Positions 46,540-58,932 of a DNA stretch of 64,000 bases are shown here, piece by piece (the first letter of the stretch is position 1; each line of letters starts with the position of its first letter). Below the pieces are notes generated by a model that had not been told where the DNA came from, did no database searches, and saw only the letters and a program-made list of their open reading frames with translations. The DNA is taken from contig NC_069363.1 in the NCBI RefSeq assembly GCF_021730395.1, positions 50,401,001-50,465,000 of the forward strand, in the 5' to 3' direction. The position numbers and the translations under genes were made by a program. The DNA comes from Mercenaria mercenaria. Lineage: Eukaryota; Mollusca; Bivalvia; Venerida; Veneridae.

Positions 46540-48475
46540 GTAAGAATAGACCTTTTTTCTGGCATTATTTTGGTTTTACTTCTACTCAATAAGGAAAAAT
46601 GGCAGTTTATGGTAAATAGTGTTTTCTTATAAACATTATCATTGCTGTCCTCTAGTCGCACTGACAAAGTGATGGTTATAGGGATATTTTCTAGTGTGAT
46701 AATGGTAGAGAAAGACACAAGATGGCCTCCAAGCTTTATTTCCGTCACAGATTTACCGTTAAAGCAGTGACCTTCCGCAAGTCAGCTTAATATCTTCATA
46801 ACGTAGAGTCAAATTAATCTTTTATGAAAGATTCTCCAACTTAAGAATAATCGGCATTAGATATGCGACAAATTTTTACTTGTTCCAAAAAATGATAGTT
46901 TACCAACACTAGTTTGCATTCGGAAGATCATGCATGTAGACCCCTGCGTTATAACGCACACATTTAACATCTTATATTATTATATTGTTTTATATACTAG
47001 TGACTTATAGGCCCGTGAGGCCGGGTGTTCCTTATATGACTGATGTATTTATATATACAATGTATTGAATATGTATAACACAAGTCACTATAATAAATAA
47101 TTTACTTACTTACTTATTACATGCATTTGAGGGTATTGGCAGAGAAATGTAATTTTGCTATTTGTTGTGAAAGCCGAGGCTGACACTATTTTTTAAGGCT
47201 TCACAATATTAGCTATAGCACACATTTATGTCTTATTGTTTCCCCAAAGGAAAGCTTGTGCATCCCTCTGTATAGAAACTCAACAACTGTAGGAATTGAA
47301 TAGGGAATTTATTTACAAAATACCGGAAAACAAAGTTACATTAAACTGTACGAAAAATAGGAGTTATCTATATCCAGGCGACAAGAAACCGACACATACA
47401 GGTCGTGTGATATTTATTTTATTATACCAAAAACATATACAGATGACAAAATGAAAGGATTTTCTAAACAAAATTAGTGATTGATTATAGGGAAACCCTA
47501 ATATCTGTTTTTAGTCTATTTTAGGAGTATGCCATCATAATGTTACAGGTAGTAAAAGTAAAAGAACTTTTCTTTGTTTCATATATAATTCAGTCACTTC
47601 ATATCCATTTTGATACAGTTTCTAGATTTTCACTCCGTCAGAGACCAATTTCCCACATGACACCTTAACTTTTGCTTCAAGAAAACGAAAAGAAAACGAG
47701 GTGTTTTATAGTATGCAATGGAATACAATTTAACTGAAGCCATGGACCCTCATACTGTCGTATTTCAGAGAGCGATCTACAGAATAAACACCCTAGTTTT
47801 GTTTGCAAGTAAAAAAATCGAAAATGTGCATGAAAAGTATCTTGTTTTATGTAAATTATATTCCACGAGTGAAATGGTGCCCCTCTGGGTCCCGGTTTAC
47901 GCGCAAATGTGTTTAAAATGTAAAAAAAAGATCTATTTATAAATTAATGTTTCGATTACACCACGGAAGTATAATTTTGGCGGAATATTTGCTACATATT
48001 CTTCATTGGTAACATTATCTACAGTTTTGTTTAATCTGTGTTTTTAGGGATGTACCATCATGATGTTACATGAACATTCAACCTCTGCAATACTGGAATG
48101 TTATATAGGGAAATACATGTTGATGTTTAATATAATGCTTTCAGAAAAAAATATGACATCCTATACCTTGTGAAGAAGCAATGAACATACTTCCTTTATT
48201 CCAGTTTGTAGTAAAAATATTTCAGCAAGTTTTCAGTCATCGTGATGAAAAAATATATAGCACATGATGCAGAATCCGTACGCAGTTTAATATAAATGGG
48301 AAAACAGTTTTCGAATGAGCAGAAGTATTTTTAAAAAAGAAAAAAAGAAAATTTAGTCTAAATATCTTACAATTTAAAAGATTAATACTATTACCTTTAA
48401 GCAAACTGTATGTTACATATTCAGTATTTTTAATCAAATTTTATGGAAATCTCTAATGTTATTTCTGTTTTCTAG
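46540..48475. other. Intron 1 of copy C
   Basis: The shortest intron 1 of the family (1.9 kb), with no obvious extra exon, which supports a three-exon model for all copies. The first ~380 bp and the last ~400 bp align with the other copies. The + strand frame at 47718-47942 has no recognisable content. Confidence 0.6.
46945..47120 (+). mobile_element. Likely LINE 3'-end fragment
   Basis: The segment ends AAGTCACTATAATAAATAA followed by TTTACTTACTTACTTATT, a simple-repeat tail of the type found at 3' ends of non-LTR elements. It replaces sequence present in other copies after GCATTCGGAAGATCATG. No coding part is visible. Confidence 0.4.
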
Positions 48476-48769
48476 GTTTACACGGCGAGCCCCCAGATCA
48501 GTTTATTCCATCTAGACCAAGAGAACGAAACTCTACTCAAGATGGCTTTTATGGAAGTGGTTGGCATTCAGTCAGCCATGAATCTATACAAATGCAAACT
48601 ATGGGACAACCATCACCAATGTACCAAGGAAAGTTTATAATGGCACCAGGTCCTGATGTACCCCCAGTAATAGCGCATTACCCGCACGAACATGCGGGAA
48701 ATAGAATGCAAGTACCAGCTGACCAACGTTTAGTGAGAGATTCCACAACACCGATGCCGACTGATCATG
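48476..48769 (+). CDS. Copy C, coding exon 2
   Basis: A 294-nt exon after TTTCTAG with donor G|GTAAATTC. It encodes GLHGEPPDQFIPSRPRERNS, MQTMGQPSPMYQGKF, APGPDVPPV, HEHAGNRMQVPADQRLV and TPMPTDH. It is open and in phase 1/1 like the other copies. Confidence 0.8.
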
Positions 48770-48986
48770 GTAAATTCATTTCAGTGCGTCAGATATATCT
48801 TTTCAAAAAAGCAGTATTAAGATTGAATGTTACACACAAACGGTATAGACTAACTCAAAACAGCAAATAAAAGGGTAATTTCTTGAGCAAATTGTCCAAA
48901 TGTGCTAAACAAACTCCTGATTAAGTTGTTTTAAGGTAATCGAGGAGGTATCGACTCAAAATATAATCTTCCAAACGAAAGTTATA

Positions 48987-49480
48987 AACAAGAGGGCCCT
49001 GAAAGTCCTGTATCGCTCACCTGACCTAGTTCTTACCCGACAAATAACCTAATATTTTATGTGGTCTAGATATCAAAGAGACAAACATTTTGACCATGTT
49101 TTATGTAAATCAGTACATCATTATCCAAATTTTTCTCTCTTTTTTGGCTTCTAATGTGGTAACACGGCTTTGCTCCATGATTTGACCTAGTAACCCAGTT
49201 AAAGATCTCAGATAACCCAGTTTAAAAATTGATCTATTGGTAATAAAGACAAACATTCTTACAAAGATTCATGAAGATGAGATAGAAAATGTTGCCTCTA
49301 GAGTGTTAACAAGGTTTTCCTATTAACTGACATAGTGACCTAGTTTTTAACCAAAAATGACATAGTAACGAACTTGACCAAGTTTCATTTAGATTTGGTC
49401 AAAATTGAGACCTCTGGAGTGTTAACAGTCAAATTGTTGACGACGCACGACGGACGACGACGGAAGTATATGTCTGTTTT
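48987..49480 (-). repeat. Truncated hairpin-ended repeat in intron 2 (copy C)
   Basis: The orthologue of the repeats at 9736 and 28427, with the terminal AACAAGAGGGCCCTGAAAG preserved and the other end at GACGACGCACGACGGACGAC. Confidence 0.7.
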
Positions 49481-50215
49481 ATCATATATATCAGCATATC
49501 ATATCTGATTTTTTAATGTATTCAATTATATGTAAGTCTTGACACTGTTCATCATCTAAAACTTTTGACATGGCTAATGGCATGAAGGAAAGCAATGAAT
49601 TGCTTGATAAAAAATGGAACTATCTTATCATCAATAATGCTCCAACTAAAAATCTACAAGGACATTTACAAGATATACTTTGTTGTTTGTTTCAAAGCTC
49701 GGATGAGAGTCGAAAGACATAGGGCGATCACAATAGTACATTTTGAGCACCCTGAACTCTGTTGAGTATGGCGGCTGATTTGTGCCATTTTTCCTTTTCA
49801 CCACGCCAAGTGAAAACACCAGCTAATTAGTGGCTTTTAGACTTGCTTCCCCGCTGTTAAGCGAGTTTTCGCTCAGCCCAGCCCCATTTTAACTTTTTAA
49901 ATCTCGTGTTTTCGCTTGGTAGGGTCGCGGATCGAAAGAGGGAATGGCACAAATTAGTCACCATATTTGAGCTTTACACCTCAAATCGCCACTGCACTCT
50001 GACTGAATTAATAATTGATGTAGATGCCTCGGGAGAAGCTGAAAAAATTAAGAACTATTAAAAACTATCATCGTTTTCCTAATTGAAATGAAACGTATCA
50101 AATGTTAAAAAAAAAATCAAGAAGTCATTGATACAGCACCTTCATAACACAATTTCAATGAAAACGTAACCAGAATGTATGGACTTGTCATAACCTGTTT
50201 TGATCTTTTTTCCAG

Positions 50216-51101
50216 AAAATGACAGACCACGGGTGCAGCCTTCAATAGGAGGAATTATTTTCAAACGCATCATCTCTTCATTATTTATCATTCTTGATAT
50301 TTGCCTTAATTGGATGCAGTTTGGCTCATGGGTCGGTAATTTCGAATTACCGGGCTGGTTAGATTTTCTAGAAATAGCAAATAGTTTAAAGGGAAAATCC
50401 CCATTAAAGTCCCAATGCGACGAGGGATCCTTCGACCTTACGACAACCTTCGGTGCCTTTATTGGCATTGGAACCGCATACGGCCTCGTTCGGATAGTTA
50501 ATACGATTGGAGAGACAATTGTTGAATACCAGAAACAATATCCTAGTGAAACTGAGCCGCGGTGCAGAGGTTACCAGATTCTCCATGGTTGGATGGCGAC
50601 CACTCTCGCCATTCTCTGTGATGACCTGCCACAGATTATTCTGCTGGTCATCTTTAGTTGGCAGTGTCACATCGATTATATTTCCATGGCAAAAGTCTTG
50701 ATTTGGGCGTTGGTTAAAATGATAAGAATAATTTTCGCCTAGGTACATGTAAGCACATCTACAAGCCATGTTGCGGCGAATGTTTCGAGGACTGTTGTGT
50801 CTACCGCTACGACTTCATCTGTTGTTGCCAAGTACTCTACTTTAGACCATGCTGCTGCTGCAACGACAAGAAATGCATCGAATGCGTGCCATACGATATC
50901 TGTCCCGATTGCACGTGCAAAAGAAATGAAAGGTGTTGTGGTGAAATCGACAACGACCCTGAATGGGCTTTGGGCTTATATGACAAGTTACTTTACCTGT
51001 ATTTCATACTTATGGTTGCAATAGTTGTTTTTTCATTACTAAAGGGATTTGGCGTACTCAGACAACATCAAGGATTTTCAAAATTACAGACAAACATCTA
51101 A
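50216..51101 (+). pseudogene. Copy C, exon 3 with a one-base frameshift
   Basis: The first 524 nt read like copy A (ENDRPRVQPSIGGII, the two helices, CDDLPQIILLVIFSW, YISMAKVLIWALVKM). A one-base deletion relative to copy A near 50722-50741 then leads to TAG at 50740, giving a 286-aa product that lacks the Cys-rich segment and the last helix. The other frame continues intact from 50748 to the stop at 51101 (CKHIYKPCCGECFEDCC ... CKRNERCCGEIDNDPEW ... KLQTNI). Apart from this single change the copy looks intact, so it may be a young pseudogene, an allele, a truncated functional form or a sequencing error. Confidence 0.75.
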
Positions 51102-52909
51102 TATCCAGAGACAAGAAGAAACTTCAAACGCTCGGGCATACTCAAGAATATTCGTCGACAATCATTAGTTTTACTTGTGATAAAATGTCCGAATGCACGA
51201 AACCAAAACCCTCACAATTATTACAGTAAAAACACGTGCTAGTTTAGATTTTAACAAAGTTTAAACACACTTAGAAAGGCGCTTCTGGATGTATGTAGTC
51301 ATGAGGTTCTGTCGTGTTCGTTCTAAAATATATTATAGAGAAAATAAGGTAACCTGAATTTTATTATTTAAAAACCCTGTCTACTCGTATAAGGAAGAAA
51401 CTTAAGGACACGTCACGGTGAGATATTTTAGCATTGTTGCAATACACAACTGATATTAAAATTGATTTCCAATACATGTGCTCATTAAATAAATCCTCAA
51501 TATCTATGTGAAAATAAGGGATGTGTTTTGTATGATTTCAACACAATGAGTTGCTCTAATTAGTGACAAATGACTGAAACAAAAGGAATTCTTACGTGAT
51601 TTGGATAGACAAAACGACAGTAAAATAACAATATATTCTTTTATTTTTTTAATGTTTTAGTTGTAAGCTACAATACAGAAGAGCCATTTTAAGAAAATCA
51701 AAGGGGAATGTAGAAATAACAGCAAACTTTGAATTAGATCATGAATCATCATACACCTGTCAAAATTTGTCATTAGTTTTCACGATCTGTCGAAATTATT
51801 TTTATCTCTCCATTCTGCATATGTATTGTTTTTTGTTAGTATCTTGGTAGGGCATTGTAGTTTGTAACTTTACATTCCACACCTATATTTGTGCTTGGGA
51901 TTGCTTTGCTGAGCTCACTGAAGTCCCGTACGAATTTCTATTGTTTTAGTTTACTGTCTGTAATAAAGGTACCAGACCTCGTTATTGAGATATAAAAATT
52001 GCTCCTTTCTGGTGGGAAAAGGGAACTATTTGGTTGAATCATAACATAATTTTTTTTTGGAAAGAACTGAATATTCTTTGTTTTTTTTGTCATTCACCGG
52101 AAATTCTAAACGTGATACCACCTTAAATGTTTAGTGATTTAGATCTTAATTAGAGTTCTTTAAAAAAAAAAACCCCGCTGCAACAAGTGCCGGGGATATA
52201 GTTTGAGATGGCATGGTTGTGGTGAAGGTGAATGTATGAGTGATATTCCGAAAGATCTTTCTTTATATTATATTTTTCTATCACGGAGAAAGCAGTCCAA
52301 TGTTTCATTTTGGTTAACAATCAAACTGGCATATCATGACATTTGAATGTCCAGCCATGCGCTCACTTGTTAATACATATTAGTATTTTAAGGCATATGC
52401 TAGATTTACGTAGACACACCCGTGATTTTCAGTTTTGAAAATGGTGAAATCTTCAACTTTGGGTCTCTGTAGATTTACCGGTATGTCACCAGTCGGTCGC
52501 CGCTAAACATACCAAGAAAGGTTATTGAAATGTCGAAAAGTAGACAGTATCCTATATGAACACGTGTTTGCCCGACTGTGCTTATAAAAAAGTTTTTCAA
52601 TCAAGTGATTCGTAAACAAAGACAATGTAATTGGGGGTCCCCGCTAATGCTTCAACAGACTTGACCAAATTAAATAAGCACTATTCATTACCATGTTTTT
52701 ACAAAATCGTGAAGACAATAATTTAATGTTAGCCTGTATTTCCGTTATATTAAACGTTATTAGTTTAATTTGGAAAAGTGTGGAATTCTTCTACACTTCT
52801 CATGTTTTGTCATCCTGCAAAATAGGTGAGCGTACTATAGAATTAAAAGAAGCTTAACATTTCATAGTGCAGCTTAAATGCTTATTCAGGTGCATCTGTT
52901 TGCGCAAAG
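51102..52909. other. 3' flank of copy C / spacer
   Basis: Outside the TTAA-flanked insertion this matches the flanks of copies A and B but at lower identity (for example GTGCCGGGGATATAG, GCATATGCTAGATTTACGTAG). No gene is seen. Confidence 0.5.
51406..52122. mobile_element. 717-bp element with TTAA target duplication
   Basis: TTAA flanks both ends (51402-51405 and 52123-52126), and the paralogue after copy A reads GAAACTTAAATGTTTAG with one TTAA, the empty site. Ends GGACACGTCACGGTGAG and, inverted, GGTGGTATCACG form a weak TIR. TTAA specificity is known for piggyBac-type elements; no transposase is present, so assignment is inference. Confidence 0.7.
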
Positions 52910-54012
52910 GACATAAAACTTGTATAAATTGTTTTGTGACTGTTGTAATTTAGATTGAAGGAAGTTAAAAATCTTGTATAAACTGTTTTGTGACTGTTGT
53001 TATTAAGTTTGAAAGAAGTAAACACTTGTATAAACTGTTTTATGACTCTTGTAATTTAGTTTGAAGGAAGTAAGAAATTATATAGACTGTTTTGTGACTG
53101 TTGTAAATTAGTTTGAAGGAAAGACAAACTTGTATAAACTGTTTTGTTACTGTTGTAAATTAGTTTGAAGGAAGTAAAAAAACTCGTATAAATTGTTTTG
53201 TGACTTTTGTGATTTAGTTTAAAGGAAGTAAGAACTTGTATAAACTGTTTTGTGTCTGTTGTAAATTAGTTAAAAGAAAGCAAAAACAACTTGTATAACA
53301 TGTTTTGTGACTGTTGTAATTTAGTTTGAAGGAAGTGACAACTTGTATAAATTGTTTTGTGACTGTTGTAAATTAGTTTGAATGAAGTAAAAAAACTTGT
53401 ATTAACTGTTTTGTGACTGTTGTAAATTAGTTTGTTTGAAGGAAGTAAAAAATTGTATAAACTGTTTTGTGACTGTTTTAATTTAGTTTGAAGGAAAGAA
53501 AAACTTGTATAAATTGTTTTGTGTCTGTTGTTAATTAGTTAGAAGAAAGTAAAAACAACTTGTATAACATGTTTTGTGACTGTTGTAATTTAGGTTGAAG
53601 GAGTTACAACTTTTATAAATTGTTTTGTGACTGTTGTAAATTAGTTTGAAGGAAGTAAAAAAACTTGTATTAACCGTTTTGTGACTGTTGCAATTTAGTT
53701 TGAAGGAAGTAAAAAAAACCTTGTATAAACTGTTTTGTGATTGTTGTAAATTAGTTTGAAGAAAGTAAAACTTGTATAGATTGTTTTGTGACTGTTGTAA
53801 AGTAGTTCAAAGGAAGTAAAAAAATGTATAAACTGTTTTGTGATTGTTGTAAATTAGTTTGAAGAAAGTAAAAACAAATGTATAAACTGTTTTGTGATTG
53901 TTGTAAATTAGTTTGAAGGAAGTAAAAACTTGTATAAATTGTTTTGTGACTGTTGTAATTTAGTTTGAAGGAAGTAAGAACTTGTATAAATTGTTTTGTG
54001 ACTGTTGTGTCG
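52910..54012. repeat. Minisatellite array, part 1 (after copy C)
   Basis: About 21 units of ~50-54 bp with more indels than in the A and B arrays. The main form is GGAAGTAAAAACTTGTATAAA...TGTTTTGTGACTGTTGTAA, with many AAATTAG variants. Composition is clearly distinct from the GGAATTAACAACT subfamily of A and B. Confidence 0.9.
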
Positions 54013-54437
54013 CAGTCCAAAATTACATCTGGCTAGTAGAAATTGTTTGCTCATATGAGTTCGAGACTCGGGTCAAGGGATAACGGGTCTGGAAATACAC
54101 AAATATGCGCCTATATTTAATTTGTCAGCGACATAAACTGTGGCCTTCGCCATCAACATTTCATTCCAAGTGCAAATACATAGAAATAACAAAACCGATG
54201 AATGGCAAAATATAGATAAATGATTAAGCATCAAAAACAATCTTCTAAATTACCTGGAAATACACAAATATGCGCCTATATTATATTTTATTTGTCAGCG
54301 ACAAAACCTGTGGCCTTCGCCATCAATATTTTATTCCAAGTGCGAATGCGTTGTGCAAATTAGCCGGGAAATCGAAAATTTGAAGAGAGGCCCATCCATT
54401 TGGCTAGTTATTATAGTTAGTGAATTATGAATAAGTA
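54013..54437. other. Non-minisatellite island inside the copy C array
   Basis: A ~425-bp segment holds two diverged direct copies of a ~100-bp unit (GGAAATACACAAATATGCGC, TGTGGCCTTCGCCATCAA) at about 54090 and 54255. No gene is seen. It is absent from the A and B arrays. Confidence 0.7.
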
Positions 54438-55335
54438 ATATGAAGAAAGTAAAAACTTGTATAAACTGTTTTGTGACTGCTGTAAATTAGTTTGAAGGAA
54501 GTAAAACTTGTATAAACTTTTTTTGTGATTGTTGTAAATAATTTTAAGGAAGTAAAACACTTATATAAATTGTTTTGAGACTACTGTAGATTAGTTTTAA
54601 GGAAGTAAAAAAATGTATAAACTGTTTTGTGATTGCAGTTGTAAATTAGTTTGGAGGAAGTAAAAAATACTTGTATAAACTTTTTTGTGATTGTTGTAAA
54701 TAATTTTAAGGAAGTAAAACACATATATAAATTGTTTTGTGACTGTTGTAAATTAGTTATAAGGAAGTAAAAAAATGTATAAACTGTTTTGACTGTTGTA
54801 AATTAGTTTGGAGGAAGTAAAATATACTTGTATAAACTGTTTTGTGAATGTTGTAAATTAGTTTGAAGGAAGTAAAAGCTTGTATAAACGTTTTTGTGAT
54901 TATTGTAAATTAGTTTTAAGGAAGTAAAACACATATATAAATTAATTGTTTTGAGACCGTTGTAGATTAGTTTGAAGGAAGTAAATAAATGTATAAACTG
55001 GTTTGACTGTTGTAAATTAGTTTGAAGGAAGTAAAAACTTGTATAAACTGTTTTGTGACTGTTATAATTTAGTTTGAAGGAAGTAAAAACTTGTATAAAC
55101 TGTTTTGTGACTGTTATAATTTAGTTTGAAGGAAGTAAAAACTTGTATAAACTGTTTTGTGACTGTTATAATTTAGTTTGAAGGAAGTAAAAACTTGTAT
55201 AAACTGTTTTGTGACTGTTATAATTTAGTTTGAAGGAAGTAAAACTTGTATAAACTGTTTTGTGACTGTTATAATTTAGTTTGAAGGAAGTAAAAAACTT
55301 GTATAAACTGTTTTGTGACTGTTATAATTTAGTTT
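54438..55335. repeat. Minisatellite array, part 2 (after copy C)
   Basis: About 17 units; the last five or six are nearly identical (TTTTGTGACTGTTATAATTTAG), pointing to recent local amplification at the 3' edge. Confidence 0.9.
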
Positions 55336-55552
55336 GAAGTAGCTTCCTGTTGTTATTAGATGATGATGGATATGTGTATAAAGGTATGGAAGCCGGCATA
55401 AATATGGTATATGAACAAAACAAAACTAGTTTGCACAACATATACTGAAGGACTTGGTGCAAGATATAATAATAAACACAGATGATAATCGATTTTCATG
55501 ACTACAAAATACAGTGCGGGTGTATACATGATTGATTTTTATTTCTATTTTT

Positions 55553-55790
55553 GTTGGGGTTTAGAGTCACACCGACACTGTGTATGTCATATAGCGTTTT
55601 CCCCTTTTGCTTGTAGAGAAGGATCCCACCTACCCCTCTGAGACATTGTTTTAGGCATGTGCGAGCATCTGGGTAGAACCACCGACGTTCCGTAAGCCGG
55701 CTGGATGTTTCCTCGCTTGAAGTATTCTACACCCAAAGCAAGGTTTCAAACCCATGATTACTCAAAACTTAAGCGCGCCTGTTTCAGTGT
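55553..55790 (-). repeat. SINE, - strand, 3' domain and part of head
   Basis: On the - strand the order is GGGTTTGAAACCTTGC (degenerate B box), CGAGGAAACATCCAGCCGGC, TTACGGAACGTCGGTGGTTC, TACCCAGATGCTCGC, then ATATGACATACACAGTGTCGG and TAAACCCCAACAAAA. This is the clearest copy of the SINE body in the window. Confidence 0.7.
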
Positions 55791-56316
55791 ACTCATGGAG
55801 TGGTGTCGTCTTATAAATATAATACAGAGATAATTAAATATTTTGTAATTAATTATTTAAAAGCTATACTTTATCATACAAGTACTGACAGCTACAAACA
55901 ACTTTGTAACGAAGTATGCATTAATTTTACGTTGTCATGTTTTTATCGGTTTATCATCAGAAATGTACTTTAATCCCTTCTTGATATCAAAGATAAAGTT
56001 TCAAGTTTTCAATAGAAAACATTTATTAATTTACTTCCTGGCACAGAGCACAGAACAACATTACGTACTATGTTCTGTTATGGCTTTTCGTTGTTTCGCT
56101 CCTTGGCTTTGTAAATGGGTAAGGTGAAAATAAGATATTCTGGTATACATATCAATTAATCCATCGCTATGTAAACAGAAGAATATATCAGTCATAATAT
56201 CGTGATGATATTGTCTAAATATAGGCAGTATTAATTGACAATATGTAAGCAGAAGCGGCCTCGTAGTTACCTCTTTAGCTTGGAATTTCCATATAACCAG
56301 CACTTAAATTCTTACA
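55791..56316. other. Spacer C, block shared with spacer B
   Basis: Segment 55860-56130 aligns with 36300-36580 (CTGGCACA, GGTGTTCTGTTATGGC-type words). No gene is seen. Confidence 0.5.
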
Positions 56317-57321
56317 TTACACTTTACGCCGCAAACATCCCAGCAGGCATATTCCACCAAGTATGTGAAATAAATTCCTAACTTTGTTTCTGAGATACAT
56401 AAACATATTCTGAGCAGGCGAGCCGTTCTGGTCAATAATTCTTCTAGTTTTCTCAAAGTATTCATCACTGAGTTTACATTTTTTCCGCCATGCATTAGTT
56501 TCCGCTTCAGATTTTTGTAAGAAATGTTCCCAGTCTTCTTTGTCCCCTTCTTAATTCCCAGCTATTAATTCATCTCCAATATAATACATACACTTGAAAA
56601 GGGTTGTCCTAGATTCTGTTATACATTCGTAATACTGAAGAGTTTCTTCATAATTTTCGGGAGTTTGACATTCATCACTGTCTATATCGTTATCTACAAC
56701 ATCAGGTATAATATTGACAGTTACTATTTCTCCAGCAACCTCTTTATTAAATGTCGGGACCGCAGTACATTTTTCTAGTATTTTCCCACCTTTCTCGAAT
56801 ATTTTCGGTTTCTTGTTAACATTAAAGTTGAAAATTGTTTTTCCGCTGCTTGGTGAATCAAATTCTTCATTTTTCAATTTGCCTGATATTTTAACCATCT
56901 CCTTTTCAGAATTGGTCTCCTTATTCTTTTTTGAAGAATTACTGACATCCAACAAATTTGTATTTTTATATGAATTTGTGCTTGAAAATTCAAGCAGTGA
57001 ATAATTTTTTCTCGCCCCGTCCTCTGTTGTTTTTGCATTTTGCACTATTTGTGAAAAAGATACAGTTTTTCTATTTTTAAGTTCACGTCCAATTGCTGAA
57101 ACATTTTCTTTTTTGTGACATAGTTTTACATCTGCTTGTCCTGAAGAAATTTTCTCTGTCAACAGAGAGCGTGTTGTTTCCGCAATGTTTGTATAATCCA
57201 AAGGGATCATTTTGTGAAGATTTTCGGCGCCGCCGGCAAAATTCTTCAACAGACAACATACGTAATAACTGTCCGAACTATGAACGTTGTCGTTAAGGAC
57301 GTTGGTTACCATTGACGTCAA
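56317..57321 (-). pseudogene. Unrecognised single-exon reading frame with one in-frame stop
   Basis: From ATG at 57321 the - strand is open for 256 codons to TAA at 56551-56553, then open again in the same frame to TAA at 56317-56319, 335 codons in all. Both parts look like real protein. The first has PLDYTNIAETTRSLLTEKI, an acidic/Ser/Lys-rich low-complexity middle and DECQTPENYEETLQYYECI; the second has DKEDWEHFLQKSEAETNAWR, KKCKLSDEYFEKTRRI and QNMFMYLRNKV, a likely helical region. No signal peptide or clear domain was identified. It may be a retrocopy or recently disabled host gene, or the second part may be chance. It has no paralogue in spacers A or B. Confidence 0.5.
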
Positions 57322-58894
57322 GATGTCACGATCGTCTAGACGCTTAGATGGCGATAAGGGATGCTATGTTTGGTTATGTCAGATTGCTACATTTTTCATG
57401 AAATTATTGTGAAAGGAAACACTACAATTATGCACCACCACAAGTGTACCTCAGAATGTCAGTCCTGCGGCCAGTATGTCAGTAAAATATACAATAAAAC
57501 AAGCGGAGATGCAATCATTTCCACGCTATCTGATACACATTAAAATCGACGGTTTCGCGGAAGTGAGCAACCTTTTTAATGTTGATAAAGACTTTTCTAA
57601 AAATGTATTAAGCTGAAACGCAAGAGCAGGAAATATTTTTAAAAACAGTTTGATTGTTGATAAAGGGGTAATGGTGGCAGGAATTTTAAGTTCTCAGGTT
57701 TAGGCTGAAAAAAAAATGAAATTTTCATATTTTGAGAAATTAGTTAATGATTTGTTAAAATTGAAAAGGACTTCCGTGACATCAAATAGGCTTAGATGTA
57801 AAGAGATCCAACAGCTAATATCAATGTCAAGAAATTTAGATAATAGTTATGTATGCCATTTTCCTTCTAAATTATTTCATGTTAAACAATATTGATCGAT
57901 TAATTACTGTTTCAATAAGAGATTATGAGTTTATGATTATGAGTTTATCTCATATTCAGCAACAATTGTTTAGCACCCGGTATTAATCTAACATAGGTAA
58001 ATTATTTAGCAATAATCTGAGGGCGAAACCATTACTTGTTTATCAACGACACTAGAACACAGATGATTGAAATTTAAAATGTGGTTAAAACTCGTTAACA
58101 GTTGATCACATCAGTTCTCAGAGTGCCTTTTCAGAAAGGCATTTATAAATACTGTAGCTGCAGGTTGATCTTAATTTTGCTTATACGACCCATTTTCTGT
58201 CCAGTTTGTCACAAAGCCACAAAAAACGGTAGCATACATATCCAGAGCCACCGTTAAACCGAGCCTGCAACATTTTCATTGGTGTCATGCTGGGCGACCT
58301 TAGGCTTTCCTCTTTTCTTTGTTATTAGCTACGTGAACTCTTGGAGAGTAATATGGTATGGTACGATAATTAGGAACAAATACTAGCTAAATACCATCGC
58401 TCCAGTTAGGTGAAAGTGATATTTGTTTTTACGTTACCATAAATTTGCATATTTGTATTCATACACTCCCTTGTTTAATTAAATTGTGGAGAGAAGGAAA
58501 GATAATATGTATTTCTATTCTGTATTTACGTTGTTTAACAGATTTAGTTAATATTTGAATATTTGCCTAAATATTTTTGGTAAATATTCTTTTACAGAAG
58601 ACAGAAACCACTTGCATTTTTTAGTTCAGTCACCAGCCAACAATAATTCAATTCAGTATGAAACAAATTCAGTGCATCGTTAGTACTTTGCTCTTGGTGC
58701 CAAACAAAAAAGAGGTTGACCAGGTGGTCTGTCAAAGGATGAAGTACACAGCGATATGAGAATCTACATTCGAAATTATCCATTCTGCGCGGTTAAAAAA
58801 GACAAATACAAATAATGCAAATTATAATGGTCAGTGGTTTTGATAAGAGGCTTTGGCTCTCGGCATGGTACAAAACAAATCGTTAGTCAAAAAG
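57322..58894. other. Upstream flank of gene copy D, distal part
   Basis: Segment 57412-57760 matches 45432-45800 before copy C, and 58480-58894 matches the flank upstream of exon 1 in the other copies. No further gene was seen. Confidence 0.55.
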
Positions 58895-58932
58895 TTCAGT
58901 TTTTCAGTTTTTCAGTTTTTATTTGGCAAATC

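Noticed and set aside
47718-47942. Possible extra exon in intron 1 of copy C
   Set aside because: No matching segment is open in intron 1 of A or B, and no flanking splice signals are conserved.
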